A DNA stretch of 64,000 nucleotides, taken from assembly GCA_963522175.1 (NCBI GenBank), contig CAUQXC010000004.1:248001-312000 (forward strand), read 5' to 3'. Below, piece by piece: positions 17,007 through 26,312 of the stretch. This stretch comes from CAKAHY01 sp963522175 (GTDB lineage: Bacteria > Bacillota > Clostridia > Lachnospirales > Lachnospiraceae). Each line of letters begins with the position of its first letter. Within the stretch, counting starts at the first letter, position 1. Below the pieces are notes generated by a model. That model was not told where the DNA came from. It did no database searches and saw nothing but the letters and a program-made list of their open reading frames with translations. The position numbers and the translations under genes are program-made.

Positions 17007-19424
17007 ATGGCTCAATATAATCACAGTGCCGTTGAAAAAAAATGGCGCAAAAATTGGCAGGAAAAGCCTATAAATATAAATGACGGAAAGAAGCCCAAGT
17101 ATTATTGTCTGGATATGTTTCCATACCCTTCGGGTTCGGGACTTCATGTAGGACATTGGAGGGGCTATGTTATAAGTGACGTATGGTCAAGGTATCAGAT
17201 TTTGAAGGGGAATTATGTGATTCATCCTATGGGCTTTGATGCTTTCGGTTTGCCTGCCGAAAATTATGCCATAAAGGTTGGAGTACATCCTGCAAAGTCT
17301 ACGGCGGAAAACGTTGCAAATATTAAAAGACAGATTGACGAAATAGCTTCCATATACGATTGGGATATGGAGGTAAACACCACGGATCCGAAGTTTTATA
17401 AATGGACACAGTGGATATTCGTGCAGATGTTTAAAAAGGGTCTTGCCTATGAGAAGGAATTCCCTATAAACTGGTGTCCGTCATGTAAGACGGGTCTTGC
17501 AAACGAGGAGGTTGTGGACGGAGCCTGCGAGCGTTGCGGAACGGCGGTTACAAAGAAGAATCTCCGTCAATGGATGCTTAAGATAACCGAGTATGCGGAA
17601 AGACTTTTAAATGACTTGGATAAGCTTGACTGGCCTGAAAAGGTAATAAAAATGCAGTCCGAGTGGATAGGGAAGAGCTACGGTGCGGAGGTGGAATTTA
17701 AGGTTGAGGATACGGATGATGTAATAACCGTGTATACAACAAGACCGGATACCCTTTACGGAGCAAGCTTTATGGTTCTTTCACCTGAGCATGAGCTTGC
17801 GAAAAAGCTCGCAAAGCCTGAAAAAGCCGAAGAGGTTGAGAAGTATATTTTTGAGGCTTCCATGAAGTCCAATGTAGACAGAATGCAGGCTAAGGAAAAA
17901 ACCGGCGTATTTACGGGTTCTTATGCTATAAATCCTCTGAATAAAGAGAAAACGCCTATATGGTTGTCGGATTATGTTCTTGCCGACTACGGTACGGGTG
18001 CAATCATGTGCGTTCCGGCTCACGATGAAAGGGACTTTGAATTTGCAAAGAAGTTTGATTTACCTATAGTTCAGGTAATCTCAAAGGACGGTAAGCAAGC
18101 GGAAAATATGACGGAGGCTTATACGGAGGCTTCGGGAATCATGATCAATTCCGGAGACTGGAACGGAATGGAATCTTCCGTACTTAAAAAAGAAGCGCCG
18201 GATATGATAGAAAAAGCGGGCTACGGAAAGAAAAAGGTCAACTATAAGCTTAGAGACTGGGTATTCTCAAGACAAAGATATTGGGGTGAGCCTATTCCTA
18301 TAATTCACTGTCCTAAGTGCGGTAATGTGCCTGTTCCGGAAGAAGAGCTTCCTTTATTGCTTCCGGAGGTTGAGTCTTATCAGCCTACGGGTACGGGAGA
18401 GTCTCCGCTTGCGGCTATAGATGAGTGGGTAAATACAAGCTGTCCTTGTTGCGGTTCTCCGGCAAAAAGAGAAACCAACACCATGCCTCAGTGGGCGGGT
18501 TCAAGCTGGTATTTCCTCAGATATGTTGACGTAAATAACGATAAGGAGCTTGTATCCAAGGAAAATGCCAAAAAGTATCTTCCTGTCGATATGTATATAG
18601 GAGGAGTGGAGCATGCCGTACTTCACCTTCTGTATTCGAGATTTTATACAAAATTCCTCCACGATATAGGTGTGGTTGACTTTGACGAGCCGTTCACAAA
18701 GCTTTTTAATCAGGGAATGATTAACGGAAGTAACGGTATCAAGATGAGTAAGTCCAAAGGTAACGTCGTTTCGCCTGATGAGCTTGTAAGAGATTACGGC
18801 TGTGATGCACTTCGTATGTATGAGCTTTTCGTAGGTCCTCCGGAGCTTGACGCTACATGGGATGACAGAGGAATAGAGGGTGTCGCGAGATTCTTAAATC
18901 GTTTCTACAACCTTGTTATGGATTCAAAGGATAAGGATGTTGAGGTCAATAAAGAGATTCTTAAGTACAGAAACAAGCTTGTTGCAGATATAGATTACAG
19001 ATTTAAGGCTTTCAGTCTTAATACGGTAATAGCCGGCTTCATGGAATATAATAACAAGTTTATGGAGCTTGCAAAAAAATACGGAGCTATAGATAAAGAA
19101 ACTTTAAAAACCTTTGTTATATTGCTTGCGCCTTTCGCACCTCATATAGGAGAGGAGCTTTACGAGGCTCTGGGCTTTGAGGGAAGTGTATTCCATGCAC
19201 AATGGCCCGAGTTTGATGAAGCTCATATGAAGGATGATGTAATAGAGGTTCCGGTTCAGATAAACGGAAAGACGAAGCTTGTAATAAGCATCGATGCCGA
19301 GGCGGGAAAGGAAGCTGCCGTAGAGGCGGGAATCAAAGCGCTTAAAGAGGCGGGAAAACTTGAAGGAACGGTAGTTAAGGAAATATATGTTCCTAAAAAG
19401 ATAATCAATATAGTGGTTAAATAA
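17007..19424 (+). CDS. leuS: Leucyl-tRNA synthetase
   Basis: An 805-residue class I synthetase, normal bacterial length. It has the HIGH motif in LHVGHWRGY, a zinc-type Cys pair region CPSCKTGL and CERCG, a large editing (CP1) domain with TTRPDTLYGAS and GTGAIMCVPAHDERD, and the KMSKS loop in IKMSKSKGN. I choose the ATG at 17007 because CGGAGG sits seven bases before it; the earlier ATG (16983) has no ribosome site. Single gene with its own promoter and a strong terminator. Confidence 0.97.
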   Translation: MAQYNHSAVEKKWRKNWQEKPININDGKKPKYYCLDMFPYPSGSGLHVGHWRGYVISDVWSRYQILKGNYVIHPMGFDAFGLPAENYAIKVGVHPAKSTAENVANIKRQIDEIASIYDWDMEVNTTDPKFYKWTQWIFVQMFKKGLAYEKEFPINWCPSCKTGLANEEVVDGACERCGTAVTKKNLRQWMLKITEYAERLLNDLDKLDWPEKVIKMQSEWIGKSYGAEVEFKVEDTDDVITVYTTRPDTLYGASFMVLSPEHELAKKLAKPEKAEEVEKYIFEASMKSNVDRMQAKEKTGVFTGSYAINPLNKEKTPIWLSDYVLADYGTGAIMCVPAHDERDFEFAKKFDLPIVQVISKDGKQAENMTEAYTEASGIMINSGDWNGMESSVLKKEAPDMIEKAGYGKKKVNYKLRDWVFSRQRYWGEPIPIIHCPKCGNVPVPEEELPLLLPEVESYQPTGTGESPLAAIDEWVNTSCPCCGSPAKRETNTMPQWAGSSWYFLRYVDVNNDKELVSKENAKKYLPVDMYIGGVEHAVLHLLYSRFYTKFLHDIGVVDFDEPFTKLFNQGMINGSNGIKMSKSKGNVVSPDELVRDYGCDALRMYELFVGPPELDATWDDRGIEGVARFLNRFYNLVMDSKDKDVEVNKEILKYRNKLVADIDYRFKAFSLNTVIAGFMEYNNKFMELAKKYGAIDKETLKTFVILLAPFAPHIGEELYEALGFEGSVFHAQWPEFDEAHMKDDVIEVPVQINGKTKLVISIDAEAGKEAAVEAGIKALKEAGKLEGTVVKEIYVPKKIINIVVK

Positions 19425-19425
19425 A

Positions 19426-19466
19426 AAAGCCGGGGAGAACGATTTATGTCGCTCTCCCCGTTTGTG
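19426..19466. terminator. Terminator after leuS (also faces the sir2 gene)
   Basis: CCGGGGAGAACG pairs with CGCTCTCCCCG around a short loop (mismatch next to the loop), with an A-run before it and a T-containing tail after it. It lies between converging genes. Confidence 0.8.
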
Positions 19467-19473
19467 TATCAAG

Positions 19474-20196
19474 CTACTCCTGTACAGCTTCCCACAGCAC
19501 TTCGCCTATGCTTTCATGGATCACGAGATTCGCTTTTTTGTCGGCAGCCGTTACGGATTTATTTATAAGTACGATTTTATCGCCGGAGTAGTAGTCGATA
19601 AGCCCCGCAGCGGGATAAACAACAAGAGAAGTTCCACCTATGATGAGCATATCGGCATTTACTATATATTCTATAGATTTTTTCAGAACATCCGTATCAA
19701 GGCTTTCTCCGTAAAGAGTAACCTTAGGCTTTATAAGTCCCGAACATTCGCAGTAAGGGATGGCTTTTGCTTTTAAAACGCTGTCGAGACTGTAGTGTTT
19801 ATGGCATTTTAAGCATACGTTCTTATCTATGCTTCCGTGTAGTTTAAGCACATTTTTGCTGCCTGCCGCCTCGTGCAGACAATCTATATTTTGAGTTATA
19901 ACACAGGAAAGCTTGCCTTCTTCCTCAAGCTTTGCAAGCGCCTTATGTGCTTTTCCGGGCTTTGCATCGGGATAAATTAAATTTTCTCTGTAAAACTTAT
20001 AGAAAGACTCCGTGTCCTTAAAAAAGAAGTCATGGCTTAATATAGTTTCCGGAGAAATGTAGAAATTGCCGTTGTACAAGCCGTCGGCACTGCGAAAATC
20101 CGGAATTCCGCTTTCGGTAGATACCCCCGCACCACCGAAAAATACTATATTTTTGCTTTCCTTTATCATTTCCTTGAGTCTTTTAATATTATCCAT
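19474..20196 (-). CDS. Sir2-family NAD-dependent protein deacylase
   Basis: A 240-residue sirtuin. The NAD-binding motif is GAGVSTESGIPDFRS; the catalytic region is TQNIDCLH with the active His in KLHGS; a zinc site is formed by CLKCH and the later CEC pair; GGTSLVVYP follows. Length fits compact bacterial sirtuins. It removes acyl groups from lysines using NAD+. It lies 11 bases after nagB and is likely cotranscribed with it, perhaps linking acetyl metabolism to deacylation (inference). Confidence 0.93.
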   Translation of the reverse strand: MDNIKRLKEMIKESKNIVFFGGAGVSTESGIPDFRSADGLYNGNFYISPETILSHDFFFKDTESFYKFYRENLIYPDAKPGKAHKALAKLEEEGKLSCVITQNIDCLHEAAGSKNVLKLHGSIDKNVCLKCHKHYSLDSVLKAKAIPYCECSGLIKPKVTLYGESLDTDVLKKSIEYIVNADMLIIGGTSLVVYPAAGLIDYYSGDKIVLINKSVTAADKKANLVIHESIGEVLWEAVQE

Positions 20197-20207
20197 AACA
20201 AAACTCC

Positions 20208-20933
20208 TTATATGAGGCTGCCCGCCTCCTCATCGACTATTAGGGTAACATCGGGATGAAGCTGTAAAACGGAAGCCGGTACCTTAGGAGTTATATCTCC
20301 CGTGAATGCCGCTTTGACTATTTCGGCTTTATCTTTTCCGCTTACTATGACAACAATTTTTCTTGCCTTAAAAATAGTACCTATGCCCATGGTATAAGCG
20401 CTTTTCGGAACCTCGTCCAAACTGTCGAAAAATCGTGCGTTCGCTTCTATGGTGCTTTTTGTAAGCTCTACACTGTGGGTATACTTAGGGAAATTATCGC
20501 AAGGCTCGTTAAAACCTATATGACCGTTATGTCCCAGACCCAAAAGCTGCAAGTCTATGCCGCCGAGCTCCTGTATGAGTTTTTCATAATCGGAACATTC
20601 CTTTAAGGCATCAGCCTTTGTTCCGTCGGGAATATGAGTGTTCTTTTCATCTATGTTTATATGAGAAAAAAGATTGGTATTCATAAAGTAATAATAGCTT
20701 TGAGTATTGTCTTTTTTCAGGCCCTTGTATTCATCAAGATTAACGGTTTTTACGGAAGAAAAGTCAAGCTTACCCTCTTTACAGAGTTTTACGAGTTCCT
20801 TGTAGGTTCCGACAGGACTTGAACCCGTCGCAAGACCCAGTACGCAGGACTTATTGCTTTTTACCTGCTCCGCTATGATATCCGCACAGCATTTACTTAA
20901 TTCATCATAGTTTTTGAGTTTTAATATTTTCAT
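20208..20933 (-). CDS. nagB: Glucosamine-6-phosphate deaminase
   Basis: A 241-residue enzyme with the family motifs GLATGSSPVGTYKEL, VNLDEYKGL and GLGHNGHIGFNEP (catalytic Asp, Glu and His included). It converts glucosamine-6-phosphate to fructose-6-phosphate and ammonia. It is the first gene of a two-gene minus-strand operon with the sirtuin; no nagA is present in the window. AGGAGG precedes the ATG. Confidence 0.95.
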   Translation of the reverse strand: MKILKLKNYDELSKCCADIIAEQVKSNKSCVLGLATGSSPVGTYKELVKLCKEGKLDFSSVKTVNLDEYKGLKKDNTQSYYYFMNTNLFSHINIDEKNTHIPDGTKADALKECSDYEKLIQELGGIDLQLLGLGHNGHIGFNEPCDNFPKYTHSVELTKSTIEANARFFDSLDEVPKSAYTMGIGTIFKARKIVVIVSGKDKAEIVKAAFTGDITPKVPASVLQLHPDVTLIVDEEAGSLI

Positions 20934-21007
20934 GGATACCTCCTGATTTTATTGATATGATTTTTATTACAGTATAACATTAAAAAGTGAAAATTTCCAT
21001 AAAAAAG

Positions 21008-21730
21008 CTACCACCCTCCGTCAAGACCTATAACCTGTCCCGTAAGATAGGAGTTTTTTGTTGCAAGAAAGAGGGCGAGCTTTGCAACCTCCGAAGGATT
21101 TCCCATACGTCCGGCGGGAATTTCTTCAAGCAGGGCGTTTGTATCCTCTGCGTTTAAGAAAGAATTCATTTCAGTATCTATAAGTCCGGCGGCTATTGCA
21201 TTTACCTGTATATTGCTTGGAGCGAGCTCCTTGGCGCTTGCCTTCGTGAAAGCGTTGATACCTCCTTTTGAGGCGCTGTATGCCACTTCGGTTGAGGCGC
21301 CGACATTACCCCAGACGGAGGAAATATTTATAATGCTTCCGTAGCCCTGTGAGAGCATTACGGGTATGGCAAGCTTTACGGTATTAAAGACGGAATAAAG
21401 GTTATTTTTTATAACCCTGTCCCAGTCCTCGTAGCTCATATCCTGTATAAGTCCTATATAAGAAATCCCCGCATTATTGACGAGAACGTCTATATTTTTG
21501 TATTTTGAAAGTATGGTTTCAAAGAAAAATTCACAGTCCTTCGGGCTTGACATATCAGATTTTACGGCTATACAATTTCTGCCCAGAGCCTCAATCATGT
21601 TTTTTGTTTCAAACAATTTTTCTTCGTTTGATAATGTGCTTATAGCCAAATCATAACCGTTTTGGGCAAATTCCATAGCTATGGCACGTCCTATTCCTTT
21701 TGCGGCACCGCTTACAACAGCAAGTTTCAT
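21008..21730 (-). CDS. SDR oxidoreductase, FabG-like (possibly YmfI type)
   Basis: A 240-residue short-chain dehydrogenase with cofactor motif SGAAKGIGRAIA, NNAGIS, and the catalytic Ser-Tyr-Lys set in ISSVWGN and VAYSASKGG. It resembles FabG (3-oxoacyl-ACP reductase), but no fatty-acid genes surround it. The ISSVWGNVGAS segment recalls the clostridial YmfI-type reductases that act on the EF-P modification; that finer call is tentative. Transcribed singly, divergent from the Dpp operon. Confidence 0.8.
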   Translation of the reverse strand: MKLAVVSGAAKGIGRAIAMEFAQNGYDLAISTLSNEEKLFETKNMIEALGRNCIAVKSDMSSPKDCEFFFETILSKYKNIDVLVNNAGISYIGLIQDMSYEDWDRVIKNNLYSVFNTVKLAIPVMLSQGYGSIINISSVWGNVGASTEVAYSASKGGINAFTKASAKELAPSNIQVNAIAAGLIDTEMNSFLNAEDTNALLEEIPAGRMGNPSEVAKLALFLATKNSYLTGQVIGLDGGW

Positions 21731-21770
21731 AAAAAACCTCTTTATATTTTATTGTATGTAAAAATAATAT

Positions 21771-21799
21771 TTGATATACTATAAGCCAGTATATGTTAT
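21771..21799 (+). promoter_or_regulatory. Promoter of the Dpp-type operon
   Basis: TTGATA (21771-21776), a 17-base spacer and TGTTAT (21794-21799) lie 42 bases before the first gene of the transporter operon. Confidence 0.5.
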
Positions 21800-21841
21800 G
21801 TAATACACTCAGTCAACTACATACGAAAGGAATTAACGAAT

Positions 21842-23473
21842 ATGAAAAAGAGGATGTTAGCGCTTTTATCGCTAAGTCTTGTTATGAGTTTGGGGGCTTG
21901 TACGTCCAAAAGCGCAGATACAACCGGTAAAGAAACAAAAGAGGTACAGGAAGATACTTCCAAGGCGAATACGGTGGTTACGGCTATAAAGTCGGATATA
22001 CAAACGGTCGACGTTCATAAGACTTCAAACAACTACATGGTTCCGCTTAACATTTTTGACAGACTTGTCGATGTGGAGCTTACGAAAGACGGGAGCAGTA
22101 AGCTTGTTCCGTCTTTGGCGGAGAGCTGGGATATATCGGATGACGGTAAGATATATACAATAAAGCTCAGGCAGGGAGTAAAATTTCATAACGGAGAGGA
22201 CTTTAAGTCGGACGACGTTGTGTACTCTTTGACAAGAATAATAACGGCACAGGGAGCGACAAACGGAGATTTCGTGAGCCAAATTCTGGGCGCGGATGAG
22301 CTTATGTCGGGAGCTGCAAACAGCTTTGAGGGAGTTAAGGCTATAGATGATTATACGGTTGAGATTACCTTAAAAGACCCTTATGCGGGATTTATGGCAA
22401 GTCTTGCGGCGGCACCCGTAAGTATGCTTGACGAAAAGACTACGGAGGAAGCCGGAGACAAGTTCGGAATAGAACCGGAGTTTACAGTAGGTACGGGACC
22501 GTTTAAGCTTAAAGAATGGAAGACCAACGACAGTATAAGCATGGTGAAAAATGAGGAATACTGGAAGGGCAGCCCTTCTATAGACGGAGTTCTTATAAAG
22601 GTTGTGCCGGATACGGAAACGCAGAATATTATGTACAGAAACGGAGAGCTTGATATTCTCGACTTGGATTATATGGTGGATTACATACCTCAGTACAAGG
22701 AAGATTTTGCGGACAGGCTTGTAAATACGGCAAGAGTCGGAATAACCTACTTTACATTTAACGAAAATATAGAGCCATTCGACAATGTGAATGTCAGAAA
22801 AGCTGTATCAATGGCTATAGACAGACAGGCTATAATAGATTCCATGTACGGAGGAACGGCAAGTATAGAAAACGGAATTTTTCCGAGAGGTCTTATAGGA
22901 CATAACGAGAATGTGGAAAAAATAGAGTATAATCCGGAGGAAGCAAAGAAAATACTTGAAAAAGAGGGTTACGCTTCGGGCTTTGACATGGAGATCGCCG
23001 CAGATTCGGCAGCTTCCGATACCACACATTCCATTCTTGAAATTATAGTCGATGAGCTTTCGCAAATAGGCATTAACGCCACTATAAAAAATTATGACGA
23101 ATCGACATGGCTTGCCACCAGAAAGTCGGGTGAGCTCGGCTCTTTCATGGCTACATGGTCGGCTGATTACAACGATCCGGACAACTTTATTTACACCTTC
23201 TTCGGAAATGCCGAAAACAGTAAGCTCAGATCCATAAACTACAAGGATGAAAGCGTTATGGACAGGGTAAGCAAGGCAAGAACCATAGTAAACGAAGAAG
23301 AGCGTTTAAAAGAGTATAACGAGCTTGAAGAAAAAATTGTTACCGAGGACAGGGCTTGGCTTCCTATGTTCGCAAGACAGCATTATTATGCTCTGAGTGA
23401 TAAAATAGAGAACTTCACACCGAACTGGGCGGGGCTTAGCGATATACAGTTCTATTCAATTAAAAAGAATTAA
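21842..23473 (+). CDS. Peptide ABC transporter substrate-binding lipoprotein (operon 1)
   Basis: A 543-residue family 5 extracellular solute-binding protein. The signal peptide ends in the lipobox LGAC (Cys near residue 20), followed by a Thr/Lys/Glu-rich linker. The core has the usual blocks: LAESWDISDDGKIYTIKLR, VKFHNGED, DVRKAVSMAIDR-like NVNVRKAVSMAIDR, and WSADYNDPDNF near the end. It delivers dipeptides or oligopeptides (perhaps also nickel or glutathione; specificity not readable) to the permeases downstream. A hairpin separates it from the next gene, a common way to keep the binding protein more abundant. Confidence 0.92.
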   Translation: MKKRMLALLSLSLVMSLGACTSKSADTTGKETKEVQEDTSKANTVVTAIKSDIQTVDVHKTSNNYMVPLNIFDRLVDVELTKDGSSKLVPSLAESWDISDDGKIYTIKLRQGVKFHNGEDFKSDDVVYSLTRIITAQGATNGDFVSQILGADELMSGAANSFEGVKAIDDYTVEITLKDPYAGFMASLAAAPVSMLDEKTTEEAGDKFGIEPEFTVGTGPFKLKEWKTNDSISMVKNEEYWKGSPSIDGVLIKVVPDTETQNIMYRNGELDILDLDYMVDYIPQYKEDFADRLVNTARVGITYFTFNENIEPFDNVNVRKAVSMAIDRQAIIDSMYGGTASIENGIFPRGLIGHNENVEKIEYNPEEAKKILEKEGYASGFDMEIAADSAASDTTHSILEIIVDELSQIGINATIKNYDESTWLATRKSGELGSFMATWSADYNDPDNFIYTFFGNAENSKLRSINYKDESVMDRVSKARTIVNEEERLKEYNELEEKIVTEDRAWLPMFARQHYYALSDKIENFTPNWAGLSDIQFYSIKKN

Positions 23474-23479
23474 TTTGTT

Positions 23480-23511
23480 TATAAAGCTCGAAGGAGGATT
23501 CGGGCTTTATA
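23480..23511 (+). repeat. Intercistronic hairpin in peptide transporter operon 1
   Basis: TATAAAGCTCG and CGGGCTTTATA form an 11-position stem (one mismatch/G-U) around AAGGAGGATT. There is no T-run, so it probably stabilises or partly attenuates the mRNA downstream of the binding-protein gene. Confidence 0.6.
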
Positions 23512-23533
23512 AATTTAAAGGGACAAGAGGAAA

Positions 23534-24457
23534 ATGCAAAAAAAAATTGTTTCACGAATATTGGTATCAATACCGATATTGATAGGAGTAGTATTACTGA
23601 TATTCATCATGCTCAGGGTAATTCCGGGAGATCCGGTTACAACTATGCTCGGAGAACATGTCAATGAGCAGACCATAGCGAAGATAAGCAGGGAAATGGG
23701 GCTTGATAAGCCCCTGTATATCCAGTTTTTCAAATACGTCGCCAATATGTTAAGAGGAGATTTCGGAACAAGCTACAGACTTAACAGAAATGTAGGAGGG
23801 CTTATAGCGGAAGCCTTTCCGAATACCCTTAAATTGGCGCTTTCCGCCGCTTTGGTGGCTTGGGTTATAGGTGTGGGTGCCGGAATAATAGGTGCGGTCT
23901 ATAAAAATAAATTTATTGATAAGCTTTTTATGACGGGAGCTTTATTCGGAGTTTCCATGCCCGTATTTATGATTGCTCTTATTATGCAATATCTTTTTGC
24001 GTTTAAGTTTCCCGTTTTTCCGGTTTCCGGCTATGAGAGTGCGGCGGCAATGGTACTCCCCGCAATAGTCCTAGGCTGGAACAGTGCCGGAAGCATAGCG
24101 AGGATGACGAGGTCTAATCTTGTTGAGGTTTTAAGAGAAGACTACATAAGAACAGCCAGAGCAAAGGGACTTAACGAAAGAGAAGTTATGCTCGGACATG
24201 CCCTCAAAAATGCAATGTTACCGGTTATAACGATGATGGCTTTACAAATAAGCTCCATGCTGAGCGGTGCGGTAATTACGGAAAGCATTTTCGGAATATC
24301 GGGCATAGGAAGACTTGCGGTAAGCGCTATAGAAACAAGGGATATGCCCTTGCTTCAGGGAACCGTTATATTCACCACTTTGCTGATAATACTCGGAAAT
24401 CTTACTGCGGATATACTTTATTCGGTTATAGACCCGAGAATAAGAAAGGAAACTTAA
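23534..24457 (+). CDS. Peptide ABC transporter permease, DppB/OppB type (operon 1)
   Basis: A 307-residue inner-membrane permease with the N-terminal SRILVSIPILIGV segment typical of the B subunit, the RVIPGDP motif, several membrane helices, and the EAA loop EVLREDYIRTARAKGLNEREV that contacts the ATPases. It pairs with the C-type permease that starts two bases after its stop. Confidence 0.93.
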   Translation: MQKKIVSRILVSIPILIGVVLLIFIMLRVIPGDPVTTMLGEHVNEQTIAKISREMGLDKPLYIQFFKYVANMLRGDFGTSYRLNRNVGGLIAEAFPNTLKLALSAALVAWVIGVGAGIIGAVYKNKFIDKLFMTGALFGVSMPVFMIALIMQYLFAFKFPVFPVSGYESAAAMVLPAIVLGWNSAGSIARMTRSNLVEVLREDYIRTARAKGLNEREVMLGHALKNAMLPVITMMALQISSMLSGAVITESIFGISGIGRLAVSAIETRDMPLLQGTVIFTTLLIILGNLTADILYSVIDPRIRKET

Positions 24458-24459
24458 AG

Positions 24460-25299
24460 TTGGAAAGGTTTGACTTAAAAGATTTGATAAAAAGCAATAA
24501 ATTGGCGTTTATATCCCTTGTGCTTATAAGTGCCTTTGTTTTGCTTGCAGTTTTTGCTCCCGTAGTCGCTCCTTACGACCCTTATGTAAAAAACTTGAAG
24601 ATCAGACTTGCAAGCCCTGACCTTGCGCATATTTTAGGGACGGATGAGCTTGGAAGAGATGTGTTTTCGAGGATTATTTACGGAACAAGGATTTCTCTTA
24701 CAGTGGGAGTATTGCCGACCTTTATATCAATGCTTATAGGAACGGTATTGGGACTTTGTGCGGGATACTACGGCGGTAAGGTTGATTTTGCGATAATGAG
24801 GATTGCCGATATTATGCTCGCCTTTCCATCCCTTCTTCTGGCTATGGTCGTAATGTATACAATGGGAGAGGGGCTTATAAATATATTTATAGCGCTTTCC
24901 CTTATAAACTGGGCATCCACCGCAAGAGTGGTCAGAGCGGAAACCTTAAGTATAAAAGAAAAGGACTATGTTCTTGCGGCTAAAACCATGGGAATTAAAA
25001 ATTTTATGATAATGTTTCGCCACATTCTTCCTAACTGTTTACCCAGTCTCATAGTTTTATTCACGCTTAATATTCCCTCGGCTATACTTGCTGAGGCATC
25101 CCTAAGCTTTTTGGGTGTAGGAGCGGATCCTGCCGGTATAAGCTGGGGACTTATGGTTGTTAAGGCGAAAAAATATCTGTTTACACAGCCGTGGCTTGTA
25201 CTTGCGCCGAGCGGTGCGATTATGATTATAGTGTTACTTTTCAACTTTCTCGGCGACGGACTCAGGGATATTCTGGATCCGAGGCTGAAGGATAATTAG
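24460..25299 (+). CDS. Peptide ABC transporter permease, DppC/OppC type (operon 1)
   Basis: A 279-residue permease with an N-terminal helix, the signature LGTDELGRDVFSRIIYGTRIS, and the EAA loop KDYVLAAKTMGIKNFMI. The start is TTG at 24460, two bases after the B-subunit stop; a GAAAGGA site precedes it and no ATG fits. It completes the membrane channel with the preceding gene. Confidence 0.92.
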   Translation: MERFDLKDLIKSNKLAFISLVLISAFVLLAVFAPVVAPYDPYVKNLKIRLASPDLAHILGTDELGRDVFSRIIYGTRISLTVGVLPTFISMLIGTVLGLCAGYYGGKVDFAIMRIADIMLAFPSLLLAMVVMYTMGEGLINIFIALSLINWASTARVVRAETLSIKEKDYVLAAKTMGIKNFMIMFRHILPNCLPSLIVLFTLNIPSAILAEASLSFLGVGADPAGISWGLMVVKAKKYLFTQPWLVLAPSGAIMIIVLLFNFLGDGLRDILDPRLKDN

Positions 25300-25308
25300 G
25301 ATAGGTAA

Positions 25309-26286
25309 ATGAGCGAAGACATTTTAAAAATAGAGAATTTATGTACATATTTTGATGAAAAAAAGGTGCTTACAAGGGTCGTTGACGGAGTTGACATAAG
25401 GGTTAAAAAGGGTGAAGTCGTAGGAATAGTAGGTGAATCGGGCTGCGGTAAGTCTATGACCGCCATGAGTATTATGGGGCTTTTAAAAAACAATGCAAAA
25501 ATTGTTTCAGGTTCCATCAAGCTTTTGGGCAAAGAACTTACAGGTTTAAGCAAAAAGGAGTTAAGCGTCATAAGGGGAAGTGAGCTGTCCATGGTATTTC
25601 AGGAACCTATGACGAGTCTCAATCCGCTTATTACCGTAGGCAGACAGGTCAGCGAAGTTTTGATAAAGCACAAAGGCATGAGCAAAAAAGAGGCAAAAGA
25701 AAAAACGGTAGCCATGTTTGAAAAGGTCGGTATACCGGAGGCGGAAAAAAGGTATAATGTTTATCCGCATCAGCTTTCGGGCGGCTTAAGGCAAAGGGTG
25801 ATGATAGCTATGGCTCTTATCTGCGAGCCCAAGCTTCTTATTGCGGATGAGCCCACCACGGCTCTTGACGTTACAATAGCCGCACAGATATTGCAGCTTA
25901 TGAGAAGACTTTGCGACGAAACCGGAACAAGCATAATACTTATAACTCATAATATGGGAGTGGTTGCAAGTGTGTGCGATTATGTCTATGTAATGTATGC
26001 GGGGAAGGTAGTGGAAGAAACCGACGTCAAAAATCTGTTTGACAATAACAGGCATCCTTATACAAAAGGGCTTTTAAAAGCCATACCGAGTATGGATTTT
26101 AAAGCGGACAGATTGTATACGATAAAGGGAAGCGTACCGAGCCTGAGTGAAGAAAGAAACTCATGCAGCTTCTGCAATCGCTGTGAGGATGCCGTGGAAA
26201 GATGTGAGATACAATCTCCGGCTATGTATGAGACAAGCAAAACCCGTACACACAGAGTACGTTGTTTTTTGTATGACAAAGACTAA
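25309..26286 (+). CDS. Peptide ABC transporter ATPase, DppD/OppD type (operon 1)
   Basis: A 325-residue ATPase: Walker A GESGCGKSM, Q-loop FQEPMTSLNP, signature LSGGLRQRV, Walker B LLIADEPTTALDV, and the H-loop ILITHNMGV. The C-terminal oligopeptide extension has a Cys cluster (CSFCNRC and later Cys residues) as seen in OppD/DppD proteins. It energises transport together with the DppF-type ATPase that follows. Confidence 0.94.
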   Translation: MSEDILKIENLCTYFDEKKVLTRVVDGVDIRVKKGEVVGIVGESGCGKSMTAMSIMGLLKNNAKIVSGSIKLLGKELTGLSKKELSVIRGSELSMVFQEPMTSLNPLITVGRQVSEVLIKHKGMSKKEAKEKTVAMFEKVGIPEAEKRYNVYPHQLSGGLRQRVMIAMALICEPKLLIADEPTTALDVTIAAQILQLMRRLCDETGTSIILITHNMGVVASVCDYVYVMYAGKVVEETDVKNLFDNNRHPYTKGLLKAIPSMDFKADRLYTIKGSVPSLSEERNSCSFCNRCEDAVERCEIQSPAMYETSKTRTHRVRCFLYDKD

Positions 26287-26312
26287 ACAGAACGAGGAGA
26301 AAAAATCGGATA